DNA of 64,000 bases from a virus. How positions within the stretch are numbered: the first letter of the stretch is position 1; the number at the start of each line of letters is the position of its first letter. The stretch lies in the IMG/VR virus record IMGVR_UViG_3300026078_000024, positions 1 through 64,000 of that record. The stretch is one strand, 5' to 3'. Made by a program: the position numbers and the translations under genes. The notes beneath the pieces are model-generated. The model had not been told where the DNA came from and made no database searches. It saw nothing but the letters and a program-made list of their open reading frames with translations. Of the stretch, positions 24,043 through 31,024 are shown piece after piece.

Positions 24043-24230
24043 CAGACCGCCTTGAATTCGATCATGTCTGCGTTCCGGTGGGTCTCACGGATCTTGCGGA
24101 GTAGCGCATCGGCCGCCCTCTGCTCGGACGACGCTCGGACCGTGGCGACCCTGCGCCGGACATCTCCGGGGGCCCATTCGGGGTCGGGGCGGTAGTCGAG
24201 GGTTACGCGGTAGTTGAACTGGATTCGCAT
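24042..24230 (-). CDS. Hypothetical protein (62 aa), first gene of its operon
   Basis: 62 residues, basic: MRIQFNYRVTLDYRPDPEW, then RRRVATVRASSEQRAADALLRKI. Start has the CAGGAGCCGATCATG cassette. It is the promoter-proximal gene of the leftward run of short genes, with the tRNA-like element and the TTGACA promoter upstream. Confidence 0.75.
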   Translation of the reverse strand: MRIQFNYRVTLDYRPDPEWAPGDVRRRVATVRASSEQRAADALLRKIRETHRNADMIEFKAV

Positions 24231-24317
24231 GATCGGCTCCTGTGTCCGTCTCGTGCTCGTGCATGGGGAGATCCACCGGCTTCCCCGTTCGAGATACGGT
24301 CGCGGCCGGTGGATCAG

Positions 24318-24392
24318 TAGCAACGGCGGGGATCGAACCCGCTAGACGCCTCTCGGTCCCCGGTTCCCCCGGGTGTTTATCGTCTCGCTGCC
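24318..24392 (-). ncRNA. tRNA-like element lacking a D-arm
   Basis: 75 nt on the minus strand, normal tRNA length. Acceptor GGCAGCG/CGTTGCT (two G-U pairs) and T-arm GCGGG-TTCGATC-CCCGC are intact, discriminator A. Where D- and anticodon arms should be, AGACG instead pairs with CGTCT and encloses a CCCGG/CCGGG hairpin. No U33 or anticodon loop fits a normal cloverleaf. It is either a decayed tRNA or a tRNA mimic. Confidence 0.45.
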
Positions 24393-24784
24393 ATGTGCGC
24401 CGGGTGTTTAACCGCAGACCCGGCGAAAGCGTTTGGTCCGTCAGTCACGCGATCAACGCGTGCATGTGATGACGGAATGTCGGTCCGATCCGCCGTTTGG
24501 GTTTCCGCCTCCGCCATCTGCCTTGATCTCTCAGCGCCGGTATGGCGGTGGTTTGTGATCAAGACCGTCCGGGTTCGATTCGGTCCGTCCCATTGGATCT
24601 TCCGGGATTTTTGGGGGCCCCCGGTGGGGCCGTCATCCCCGCATTGCAGCTCTTCGATCAGTCTCCCGACGATCAAGGCGGTGGGTTGTCTGCCTTCTTA
24701 GAAGATCACCCGCCGTGGTGGCCGGTGCGACGTCCGGTTTAAGATCACCGGGGCCGATCTTCCGTCGTTCTTTGGTACATCTCA
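24393..24784. other. Gene-poor leader region
   Basis: About 390 bp without a convincing gene. Short open frames exist on both strands but lack ribosome sites and normal codon bias. It carries the repeated CCGGGTGTTTA (24369 and 24409), a GC hairpin near 24615-24635 (GGGGGCCCCC), and is transcribed leftward from the promoter at 24785-24813 into the tRNA-like element. Confidence 0.5.
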
Positions 24785-24813
24785 AACATACGGCCGCTGG
24801 GGGCCCATGTCAA
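24785..24813 (-). promoter_or_regulatory. Consensus-like promoter, leftward
   Basis: On the minus strand TTGACA (24808-24813), a 17-bp spacer (24791-24807) and TATGTT (24785-24790). This is the best sigma-70/HrdB-type match in the window. It would drive the tRNA-like element and the cluster of short minus-strand genes from 24230. Confidence 0.7.
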
Positions 24814-24887
24814 ATGTTGAGAACCCCCTCTGACCTGCGAAGACAAAAGTCAATACAATCAATTTCTGCGTGTCCACGGTCAAGAAA

Positions 24888-24909
24888 ACGGGCCCCCGAG
24901 AGGGCCCGT
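24888..24909 (-). terminator. Intrinsic terminator after the gene at 24963
   Basis: Hairpin ACGGGCCC/GGGCCCGT followed on the minus strand by TTTTCTTG. It ends the transcript of the 133-aa membrane protein just upstream of the leftward promoter. Confidence 0.8.
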
Positions 24910-24938
24910 CGTTACCAATCTGTTATGAACCTTTTTCT

Positions 24939-24957
24939 GATCAAGCGCTGACCTGCG
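24939..24957. repeat. 19-bp direct repeat, left copy
   Basis: GATCAAGCGCTGACCTGCG, identical to 25509-25527. The two copies flank the gene 24963-25364. A shorter relative (CTGACCTGCGAA) occurs at 24832-24843. Could be an operator or a recombination junction. Confidence 0.85.
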
Positions 24958-24962
24958 GTGCT

Positions 24963-25364
24963 TCACCTCCTACGCGCGCGCGTACGTCCGCGTTCCATCA
25001 CCTTGGCCTCGGTTCTCGTGATCCTCAGAGACCGGACGGCCGCCGCGACGGCCACGGAGCACACCGCCGTGGCGATCAAGAGCGTCTCGATCATGGGGAC
25101 GATCATCACGAGAATGACCGCGAAGATCCCGGCGATGATCGTGAACCCGAGGTACAAGATCATGTACGGGGTGTACTTCGCGAGGGGATCCGGCGGAGGC
25201 GCCACCGGCGCCGGACGCGGCGCCTCGTTGATCGTGATGTTGATGATCGGTCGGCCGCTCTCGACGGCGCGGCGGACTTGATCGCCTTTGAGGTACTCGA
25301 CAAGATCCGGGAGCCGCTCGCGGTACAGCTCCACCGCGTGATCGTTTTCCCGTCCGTCTGCCAT
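24963..25364 (-). CDS. Two-TM membrane protein
   Basis: 133 residues from the ATG at 25364 (GAGGAG six bases upstream). N-terminal soluble part (ELYRERLPDLVEYLKGDQVRRAVESG), Pro-rich hinge, then two TM segments (about 70-88 MILYLGFTIIAGIFAVILV and 92-110) and a basic tail. Flanked by 19-bp direct repeats and its own terminator, suggesting a cassette acquired as a unit. No family recognised. Confidence 0.8.
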   Translation of the reverse strand: MADGRENDHAVELYRERLPDLVEYLKGDQVRRAVESGRPIINITINEAPRPAPVAPPPDPLAKYTPYMILYLGFTIIAGIFAVILVMIVPMIETLLIATAVCSVAVAAAVRSLRITRTEAKVMERGRTRARRR

Positions 25365-25508
25365 GGTCATCTCCTCGTTTCCGGCAGTGAGTGAAGATCT
25401 GAGAGAGCCCAGGTGGGAGGAGGTTCACTGGTCGGTTCACTCCGGGGTCTCACTGGCCATTCACAGTTATGCAGAATCATGTTGTACGGCGTAAGCGTTG
25501 ATCCGAAT

Positions 25509-25527
25509 GATCAAGCGCTGACCTGCG
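25509..25527. repeat. 19-bp direct repeat, right copy
   Basis: Exact copy of 24939-24957. Lies in the leader of the 133-aa membrane protein gene, between that gene and the 76-bp element. Confidence 0.85.
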
Positions 25528-25573
25528 AAAACTCTTTTGATCTTAGGGGTGGACCACTTATACCTTGGACCCT

Positions 25574-25649
25574 AAACGATCTCGTTAGCGGGGCGTACAG
25601 AGGTTTTCTCACCCTACGTGTTGGTAACTTCTCTTATTCTTACGCTGGG
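25574..25649 (-). promoter_or_regulatory. 76-bp conserved intergenic element, copy A
   Basis: 71 of 76 bases match 38779-38854. It is much richer in A+T than its surroundings. In both places it follows, on the minus strand, an intrinsic terminator hairpin and precedes a leader hairpin and a minus-strand gene. Its only open frame lacks a ribosome site. Probably a promoter/leader or regulator-binding element; it may form an imperfect AGAG/CTCT stem. The gap 25,365-25,698 otherwise holds no gene. Confidence 0.75.
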
Positions 25650-25660
25650 CAACCGGATAA

Positions 25661-25692
25661 CCGGTCGGATGGCTGCATAACCATCCGACCGG
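25661..25692 (-). terminator. Terminator after the FtsK-like gene
   Basis: Perfect 12-bp hairpin (CCGGTCGGATGG, complement at 25681-25692), loop of eight, seven bases downstream of the FtsK-like stop. Confidence 0.8.
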
Positions 25693-25698
25693 CGTTGA

Positions 25699-27639
25699 TC
25701 AGCCCTCTTCCTTCTCGATCATCGAAACGATCTCGTACTTCGCCGCCTTGCCCGGCACCCGGCGCAGTTCCTTGATCTCTACTCGGCGCGCCAGCTCCTT
25801 GAAGATCCACGTCCGGCTCTTCGGGAGGTCAAGATCGGCGAAGTCGTCCTTGGTCAACTCGGTGACTCCGGAGTCCGCCAGCTCCTTGATCCGCATGGTG
25901 ACAAGATCGCGGGCCTCGTTGTCGGCGTCGGCCGTCTCCACCCCTCCCTTGATCAGATACGGCCGGACGGCCGCGCCGGTGCGGAGGGGAGCCGGAGAAA
26001 GATCCACGTCCTCCGGCGGCTCCGGCCACTCGGGGAACGCGACGGCGGAGGAGACGGACGGCCGGACGGGGAGAGTGATCCCCCGGCTGAGCAGGTCGAA
26101 CGTCCCCGGGTCGCACTTCGCCCACCCGGCGCCCTGGGCCATCTCGATCACGGCCTGGATCTTCTCGTCCGATGCCTTGAAGGTCCGGTGGACCATGGGC
26201 CACTCGTCGGACGGGACCCCCGTGACCTCCTCGTAGTGGCGGCCGGGATGGTTGTTCGCCCACCTCGACGGGTCGGCACCGGCGTTCAGGGTCTCGTCGA
26301 GGAGCGCGAACCGGGCGTCGATCAGTTCACGCACGCCGAACGCGAGGGAGTTGCCGAACTGTGATCGGACTGCCCGGTCGATCTGCCGATAGCCCGCGAC
26401 CTGCAAAGACGCGCTCACCGGCATGCCGAGGGCCCGGCACAACGTGATCGCCTTCTGGAATGCGGGGGAGTTGGCCAGGTAGCCGGATGCCTCCTCCACG
26501 TGGATCGGCTGGACCGGGATCCGGAACCGCGTCCACGCCTCCGGCACCCACCCCTTGTGGAACCCGTGCTGTCCGAGAAGCCGGGCCCGGTACCGCATGG
26601 CGTCCGGCAGGTTGCTGATCAGCTGTGCCGTGTCGTCCGGCCCGTCCGCGTAGAGATCAAAGACGTGCATGACGTGTCCGAAGGACAGCATGAACTTCTC
26701 CGGGTCGGCCACGATCGGCGGGGCGCAGTCCGTCCGGGTGATCATCTCCAGCATCGCCAGGATGAACGCCTCGGTCTTGCCGGACCCCGTCATGCCGGAG
26801 TAGAGGGTCGCGGACGCGGCGCGGGACTGTTCGTCCGACCCGGTGATCCAGTGCCCGGACTCCTGTCCGTCCTCCCGGCGTCCGGTCCGCAGCGGTCCGG
26901 CGGTGATCGACTGTCCGGGCCTGGACGGACCCTCGTACTCGATCACGTCCGTCGTCGGGTTGGTCAGGCGGATGGTCACGCGTGTCTGGTCACCCCGTCC
27001 GTCCACCTCGGACACCCGGACATTGTCCGGTCCGACGGAGTGGAGTCCGGCGATGTTGTCCTTCCGGCGCCGGACGTCCTTCGTGGTGTTCCGTCCGTCC
27101 GGGTGGTTCAAGATGATCTCCACCCGCTTCCCGGCCTTGTCCGTGATCTCCTTCACCTTGCCGGTGACGGTGTTCTTCAGGCCCTTCACCTTGGAGATCG
27201 AATCGACCGGCCCCTCCTTCACCCCGTCGTGCTTGTTGGTCGGCGTGATCCCGGCGTAGCGGATGTTCCACGCCAGGCAGAGGTAGGCGCCCCCGAAGAT
27301 CCACGACCACACGATGGCCGAGGTCAGGGGGCCGAGGGCGGTAGCCAGGGCGAGCCATACACCCATGCCGACCACGAAGGCGGTCGCGGCCAGGCGGGCG
27401 TGTTCGTGGCGGCGCCCCCAGGTCTCCCAGGTCCACCACCCGAGACCGGGGCCCATGGTCGCGAGGAACGCCTGAGCGACCGGCCCGTGGGCGAAGTGGT
27501 GCGTGACCAGCGCCGCAAGGAAGATCAGCCCCATGATCGCCCACGGAGTGAGGAACGGCTGCACCCGGTACCGCAGCGGCAGGTGACGGAGGCGGGTGAC
27601 CTTCACCGAGGTCTCGTCCGTCATGGCGGTCTTGCTCAT
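25699..27639 (-). CDS. FtsK/TraB-like membrane DNA translocase
   Basis: 646 residues. Four TM segments occupy roughly 31-48, 52-70, 83-101 and 104-124. The Walker A motif GMTGSGKT lies at 282-289, followed by VADPEKF and a probable Walker B region around IPVQPIHVEEASGYL. The C-terminal 60 residues look like a winged helix (ELTKDDFADLDLPKSRTWIFKELARRVEI), as in the gamma domain of FtsK. The closest known architecture is the single-protein conjugation translocase TraB/FtsK of Streptomyces plasmids and ICEs. The start overlaps the upstream gene by ATGA, so it is coupled to a Spd-like membrane protein. It may move DNA between hyphal compartments or help segregate phage DNA (inference). Confidence 0.88.
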   Translation of the reverse strand: MSKTAMTDETSVKVTRLRHLPLRYRVQPFLTPWAIMGLIFLAALVTHHFAHGPVAQAFLATMGPGLGWWTWETWGRRHEHARLAATAFVVGMGVWLALATALGPLTSAIVWSWIFGGAYLCLAWNIRYAGITPTNKHDGVKEGPVDSISKVKGLKNTVTGKVKEITDKAGKRVEIILNHPDGRNTTKDVRRRKDNIAGLHSVGPDNVRVSEVDGRGDQTRVTIRLTNPTTDVIEYEGPSRPGQSITAGPLRTGRREDGQESGHWITGSDEQSRAASATLYSGMTGSGKTEAFILAMLEMITRTDCAPPIVADPEKFMLSFGHVMHVFDLYADGPDDTAQLISNLPDAMRYRARLLGQHGFHKGWVPEAWTRFRIPVQPIHVEEASGYLANSPAFQKAITLCRALGMPVSASLQVAGYRQIDRAVRSQFGNSLAFGVRELIDARFALLDETLNAGADPSRWANNHPGRHYEEVTGVPSDEWPMVHRTFKASDEKIQAVIEMAQGAGWAKCDPGTFDLLSRGITLPVRPSVSSAVAFPEWPEPPEDVDLSPAPLRTGAAVRPYLIKGGVETADADNEARDLVTMRIKELADSGVTELTKDDFADLDLPKSRTWIFKELARRVEIKELRRVPGKAAKYEIVSMIEKEEG

Positions 27640-28484
27640 GATGCGCGTCCCTTCTCGAACCTCTTCCGTGCGACGTAAAAGGTGTTGTCCGGCGTGCCGG
27701 GGTGGAGCTTCCGCATGGCCTCGTACAGATCGTCATTCGGCGCGTCCGGGTGGTCCGTCAGGTACTGCCGGACGTCCGACGCGGGGGAGCCCCGGCCTAT
27801 GTCCGGTGTCCGGGCGGACGCTCCAGCCGTCCGGTTCGCGGCGTCCGTCTCGGCGTGTCCGGTCCACGTGGCCATGTCCGGCGTCTCGTGTCCGGTCCAC
27901 GTGACCATGTCCGGCGCGGTGTCCGGCGCGGTGTCCGGCGCGGTGTCCGGCGCGGTGTCCGGCGTCTTGACCGGCCGCTTGTCAGCTTTCGGACGTGCTG
28001 TCCGGCGCACCTTCGGCGCGGCGGCGCCCATGTGCAGGAGATGTCCGAACACGGCGGCCGGGATGCAGCTCACGATGATCGTGAGAATGAACCGGTGTCC
28101 GGTGATCAACTGCTGCTCGTAGAGGTGCGCGACCGGCTGCGCGGCCATGGCCACCAGGATCGACAGAACGGCCCCTGTAACGGCCGTCATCCGGCCCGGC
28201 GCCCCTTTGGGCCGCTTGGTGGCCACGACGGCGGAGATGCCCGCGTAGGCCGTCAGGGCGGCCGGTGTGAGCCACGCCATGCCCCTGGTCCATCCGGCCA
28301 TGACTCCGAGGTAGTGCTCACCCGGGGCACACATGACCAGGATCATCACTGCGACAACGGGACGGCCGACGTCGAGCATGAGGGTGACCCACCAGGGGTC
28401 ATGATCGTCACGTCCGTTCTGACGCTGTTCGATCTTGTCCTTCAGCCACCGGACGAACCGGCGCGTCCTCGTTTCGGTGTCCAT
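27636..28484 (-). CDS. Multi-TM protein resembling Streptomyces Spd/DUF2637 transfer proteins
   Basis: 282 residues from the ATG at 28484 (GGATCATG). Four TM segments at about 34-52, 68-86, 99-117 and 130-150 are followed by a basic linker, a PDTA repeat at 175-190 and a C-terminal helical domain (ASDVRQYLTDHPDAPNDDLYEAMRKLHP) that looks like a small DNA-binding or plasmid partner domain. This layout matches the DUF2637/SpdB-type proteins found beside TraB in actinobacterial plasmids. It is co-translated with the FtsK-like protein. Confidence 0.75.
   Translation of the reverse strand: MDTETRTRRFVRWLKDKIEQRQNGRDDHDPWWVTLMLDVGRPVVAVMILVMCAPGEHYLGVMAGWTRGMAWLTPAALTAYAGISAVVATKRPKGAPGRMTAVTGAVLSILVAMAAQPVAHLYEQQLITGHRFILTIIVSCIPAAVFGHLLHMGAAAPKVRRTARPKADKRPVKTPDTAPDTAPDTAPDTAPDMVTWTGHETPDMATWTGHAETDAANRTAGASARTPDIGRGSPASDVRQYLTDHPDAPNDDLYEAMRKLHPGTPDNTFYVARKRFEKGRAS
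27909..27965. repeat. 12-bp tandem repeat coding for PDTA
   Basis: GGTGTCCGGCGC repeated about four times in a row within the Spd-like gene, encoding the PDTA tetrapeptide repeats. Likely to vary by slippage. Confidence 0.9.
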
Positions 28485-28500
28485 GATCCCAGTTTGCCTA

Positions 28501-28514
28501 TCTTTTGGTCGGTC
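28501..28514 (-). promoter_or_regulatory. Leader 14-mer shared with the 37837 operon
   Basis: The minus-strand GACCGACCAAAAGA here is identical at 37855-37868. Both copies lie 17-31 bases upstream of a GATC-ATG/GATCA-ATG start. Probably part of a conserved transcription start or operator. Confidence 0.5.
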
Positions 28515-28539
28515 CAATGAACGTCCACTGTGGCACGAA

Positions 28540-28572
28540 AATGTCCGGCCGTCCAACTGACGGCCGGACATT
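28540..28572 (-). terminator. Intrinsic terminator
   Basis: Perfect 13-bp stem (AATGTCCGGCCGT and complement) with a 7-nt loop, followed on the minus strand by TTTTCG. Ends the transcript of the gene at 28588, just before the leader of the Spd-like/FtsK operon. Confidence 0.88.
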
Positions 28573-28587
28573 GTCCGTTGTGGCTGG

Positions 28588-28827
28588 TCAGCGTGTCAGG
28601 GATGCCTCCCGGTCCGCTGCGTCCCGCGAAACGAACTGATCTACGAAGGACATGATGTCCGGCACGGTGTCCGGGTCGGCGGACACCCCGGGGAGAGCGG
28701 ACACGGCCTGACGGAGAGCCTCGCGGGCGGACATGATGTCCGGCGCATGGGCGATCGTCCGGCGCGCGGCCTCTGTCCGGCGCGCATGCTTCGCGGCCAC
28801 GTCCGCGAAGACTTGATCTCTGCTCAT
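28588..28827 (-). CDS. Hypothetical helical protein
   Basis: 79 residues, helical (RDQVFADVAAKHARRTEAARRT; MSAREALRQAVSAL; IMSFVDQFVSRDAADREA). ATGA overlap with the glycosyltransferase upstream. The gene is rich in the TGTCCGG motif seen in the neighbouring Spd-like gene. Confidence 0.75.
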   Translation of the reverse strand: MSRDQVFADVAAKHARRTEAARRTIAHAPDIMSAREALRQAVSALPGVSADPDTVPDIMSFVDQFVSRDAADREASLTR

Positions 28828-29486
28828 GATCCCGGCTTTCCGGCTGTTGAGTTGGGATTTACCATCCAGTACCAGGTGCGCTGATCAAGGTGCTCGAACA
28901 CCGCCCCGGCGTCCAGGAGATTGATCAAGTACCGCTCGTCCTCACCCTGGTACCGGCCGTTGTCCAGGGTGCGGCCCTCGGGGAAGCCGCCGACGCGGCG
29001 CACGGTCTCGGTCCGCACGAGGTGCGTGATCGGGATGAACGATCCGACGTGCTTGATGTGCGCGGCCATCTCGGGAGTGAACCTGAGTCCCCACGGAGAG
29101 ACCGGGAACCGGCCTTGATGGGTGACGGCCGTCGGGTCCCTCCCGTTGACCATCTGCGGCCGGGGGTAGACAAGATCGACAGCAAAGCTGTTCTCGATCA
29201 CCCGCATGCACGCCTTGAGGTGGTTCGGCCGGAGCCAGTCGTCATCGTCCAGCCAGGCGATCACGTCCGACTCGACCCGCTCCAGGAGACGGTTCCGGGT
29301 CGCGGCGGCGCCGGTGCGGTCCTTGTCGACCTCGATCAAGAACTGGTCCGGCTGCCGGTCCTGCTTCATCACGCTCATCTCGGCGCGCATGAGGTCGACC
29401 TCGCGGCCGGGCAGGGTTGGAATGCATACGGCCACCGTGAGGTGCCTCGGGTTGGGCCGGTTCCCCCGGCGCTTCGCTTCACCCAT
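28824..29486 (-). CDS. Glycosyltransferase family 2 protein (GT-A)
   Basis: 220 residues from the ATG at 29486. LTVAVCIPTLPGRE is the nucleotide-binding strand. AWLDDDDWLRPNHL carries the DxD-type metal site. VRRVGGFPEG and EDERYLINLLDAGAVF are the acceptor-side motifs of GT2. The end HLDQRTWYWMVNPNSTAGKPG is nearly the same as that of the protein at 30291, so the two are paralogues. Confidence 0.9.
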   Translation of the reverse strand: MGEAKRRGNRPNPRHLTVAVCIPTLPGREVDLMRAEMSVMKQDRQPDQFLIEVDKDRTGAAATRNRLLERVESDVIAWLDDDDWLRPNHLKACMRVIENSFAVDLVYPRPQMVNGRDPTAVTHQGRFPVSPWGLRFTPEMAAHIKHVGSFIPITHLVRTETVRRVGGFPEGRTLDNGRYQGEDERYLINLLDAGAVFEHLDQRTWYWMVNPNSTAGKPGS

Positions 29487-29494
29487 GATCTTCC

Positions 29495-29710
29495 TTACTT
29501 CCCGAACCGGACGGCCTGGCACACCGGGCACGGACAAGACGGTACGGGGGTCCCGACGTCTCCGATGTGGCCGGACCATTCCAAGATCTCTGCGTTGTAC
29601 GCGTCCCTGATCGCCTGGTTGAACTCCCGGGCGGTCATGACGCGGCGGCTCCGCCGGGCATGCCTGGCGGCACGGTCCGGCGACGTCCACCTGATGATCG
29701 TCCGGGTCAC
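29495..29710 (-). CDS. Hypothetical protein with CPCPVC motif
   Basis: 71 residues from a GTG overlapping the HNH gene stop (GTGA). Basic N-terminus (RWTSPDRAARHARRSRRVM), helix (AREFNQAIRDAYNAEI) and a C-terminal CPCPVCQ that could bind Zn. An internal ATG at 29639 is an alternative start. Confidence 0.65.
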   Translation of the reverse strand: MTRTIIRWTSPDRAARHARRSRRVMTAREFNQAIRDAYNAEILEWSGHIGDVGTPVPSCPCPVCQAVRFGK

Positions 29711-30297
29711 CACATATCACCCCGTTGGAGCATGATTGCGTTTCGGGCCGCGCTCCGGTTCGCGTAGCCAACCTCTTTGGCTACTTGATCAAATGTCATC
29801 CCTTGATCCCTGAGTTCCACGGCCTTGATCCGTTTGAGTTCCAGCTCTCGTCTGTGTGGTGCAGGCTCCCCCACTCGGCGGCACGCACGGCAGAACTTCT
29901 TTCCGCGATGCCAGTACGTGTTCGCCTCGTCGTAGGCATGACCCCGGAGACATTGATCGACTGGCCCTGATCTTCCGGCCAGATCGTTTTCCCGGTGGGT
30001 AGCCAGCCGCATGTGACGTTTCCAGTTCATGCACATCCGGTGCGGGCAGGTACTCCCGCCCTCGCACTCCGGATCTTCGTTGTGGCATGTGTGGTCGACT
30101 TCGAGTCCCTCCGGGATCTCGCCGACCATGAGCAGCCAGGCTGCTTTGTGGGCACCCACGTAATGACCACGGAGCCAGAAGTTCCCGTAACCGTGGCCTG
30201 TCTTGGCTCCGATGAACGGCCAGCAGGCATCCGGCCCGCCCGATTGATCAATCTTGGACAGGAGACGCGCTCTGTCGTCCCCGGTGATCCTTACCAT
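29707..30297 (-). CDS. HNH homing-type endonuclease
   Basis: 196 residues. The N-terminal half has the HNH fold: CWPFIGAKTGHGYGNFW, EVDHTCHN and CMNWKRHMRLATHREN. The C-terminal half has two further CxxC-like pairs (CLRGH, CRAC) and a helix-turn-helix (MTFDQVAKEVGYANRSAARNAI) for DNA recognition. It sits between two paralogous GT2 genes, a typical place for a free-standing homing endonuclease. Confidence 0.9.
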   Translation of the reverse strand: MVRITGDDRARLLSKIDQSGGPDACWPFIGAKTGHGYGNFWLRGHYVGAHKAAWLLMVGEIPEGLEVDHTCHNEDPECEGGSTCPHRMCMNWKRHMRLATHRENDLAGRSGPVDQCLRGHAYDEANTYWHRGKKFCRACRRVGEPAPHRRELELKRIKAVELRDQGMTFDQVAKEVGYANRSAARNAIMLQRGDMW

Positions 30298-30890
30298 CTG
30301 TCTCCCCGGCCGCTCGTATTACCAGGATGCCAATGATAATACCAAGTGCGCTCGTTCAGATGGTGGAACGTCGCCCCGGCGTCCAGGAGCTTGAGCCACA
30401 ACCCCCATTCGTCGCATGGGCTCGCGCCCGGCTCCCTGCTCTTGTTCCGGTCCTCGAACCCGCCGACGGACATAGCCAGCTCGGTACGAACCAGGAGAGT
30501 CACCGGAATGTAGTTCTGGATCTTCCTGAGCGCATGCTCGTTGAACGGTTGCCCCTCGTACTCCGGGAAAGGATCCCACCCGGACGGCACGGTGAACCAC
30601 GGATAGATCACATCGGCGCCGGACTCCTGTGCGGCCCGTAGCAGAGATCCAATGTGCCCCGGGCGCAGTGTGTCGTCGTCGTCCAAAAACGCAGTCCATT
30701 CGGTCGTCACGCCAGCGAGAGCCCGGTTTCTGGTGATGGCCGAACCTTCATGCGCCGTATCCACAGCAATGCTGATCCCGTCCACCGGATGTTCTTGCCG
30801 GAGAACGGAATCCATCGCCCTGGGCAGAAGGGTACGGGCCCGGGGCGGGATGCTCGGAGTGACCACGGTCACACCTGGCCTGTAGATCAC
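30291..30890 (-). CDS. Glycosyltransferase family 2 protein (GT-A)
   Basis: 199 residues, GTG start overlapping the previous stop. GVTVVTPSIPPRARTLL, TAFLDDDDTLRPGHI (DxD site), VGGFED and CDEWGLWLKLLDAGATF are GT2 motifs. The ending HLNERTWYYHWHPGNTSGRGD aligns with the paralogue at 28824. The two probably act in sequence on one glycan, or are duplicates separated by the HNH gene. Confidence 0.9.
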   Translation of the reverse strand: MIYRPGVTVVTPSIPPRARTLLPRAMDSVLRQEHPVDGISIAVDTAHEGSAITRNRALAGVTTEWTAFLDDDDTLRPGHIGSLLRAAQESGADVIYPWFTVPSGWDPFPEYEGQPFNEHALRKIQNYIPVTLLVRTELAMSVGGFEDRNKSREPGASPCDEWGLWLKLLDAGATFHHLNERTWYYHWHPGNTSGRGDRW

Positions 30891-31024
30891 GGCTTCCTCC
30901 GGTCCTTGATGTCCCGTGCGACAAGACCGGCGATCGCCCCCAGGCAGACACCGATCACTCCCATCACGATCAACCCGAGGACCGGGCCGTAGAAGCCGGT
31001 GAAGTAGTCGATCACGGCGGTCAC
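30887..31024 (-). CDS. Small membrane protein (45 aa)
   Basis: 45 residues from a GTG that overlaps the dehydrogenase stop; its TGA overlaps the next GTG. One long hydrophobic segment (YGPVLGLIVMGVIGVCLGAI) and a basic tail (RDIKDRRKP). Coupled on both sides, so likely real. Possibly anchors the glycan enzymes at the membrane (speculation). Confidence 0.65.
   Translation of the reverse strand: MTAVIDYFTGFYGPVLGLIVMGVIGVCLGAIAGLVARDIKDRRKP

Noticed and set aside
24560-24620. Possible plus-strand T-arm (GGGTTCGATTCGG)
   Set aside because: The flanks do not form a 5-bp stem around the TTCGATT loop and no acceptor or D-arm is nearby.
24377-24676. Open frame of 99 codons on the minus strand in the leader region
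   Set aside because: Starts and ends in sequence with normal GC3 lost, no ribosome site, and the tRNA-like element overlaps it.
25413-25775. Plus-strand open frame through the 76-bp element, encoding a peptide also seen at 38723-38944
   Set aside because: The similarity comes from the conserved intergenic DNA; there is no ribosome site, and the reading frames end in terminator hairpins. It is a regulatory element rather than a gene pair.
27909-27965. Short tandem repeat considered as a CRISPR array
   Set aside because: Period is 12 bp, with no spacers and in-frame coding for PDTA repeats.
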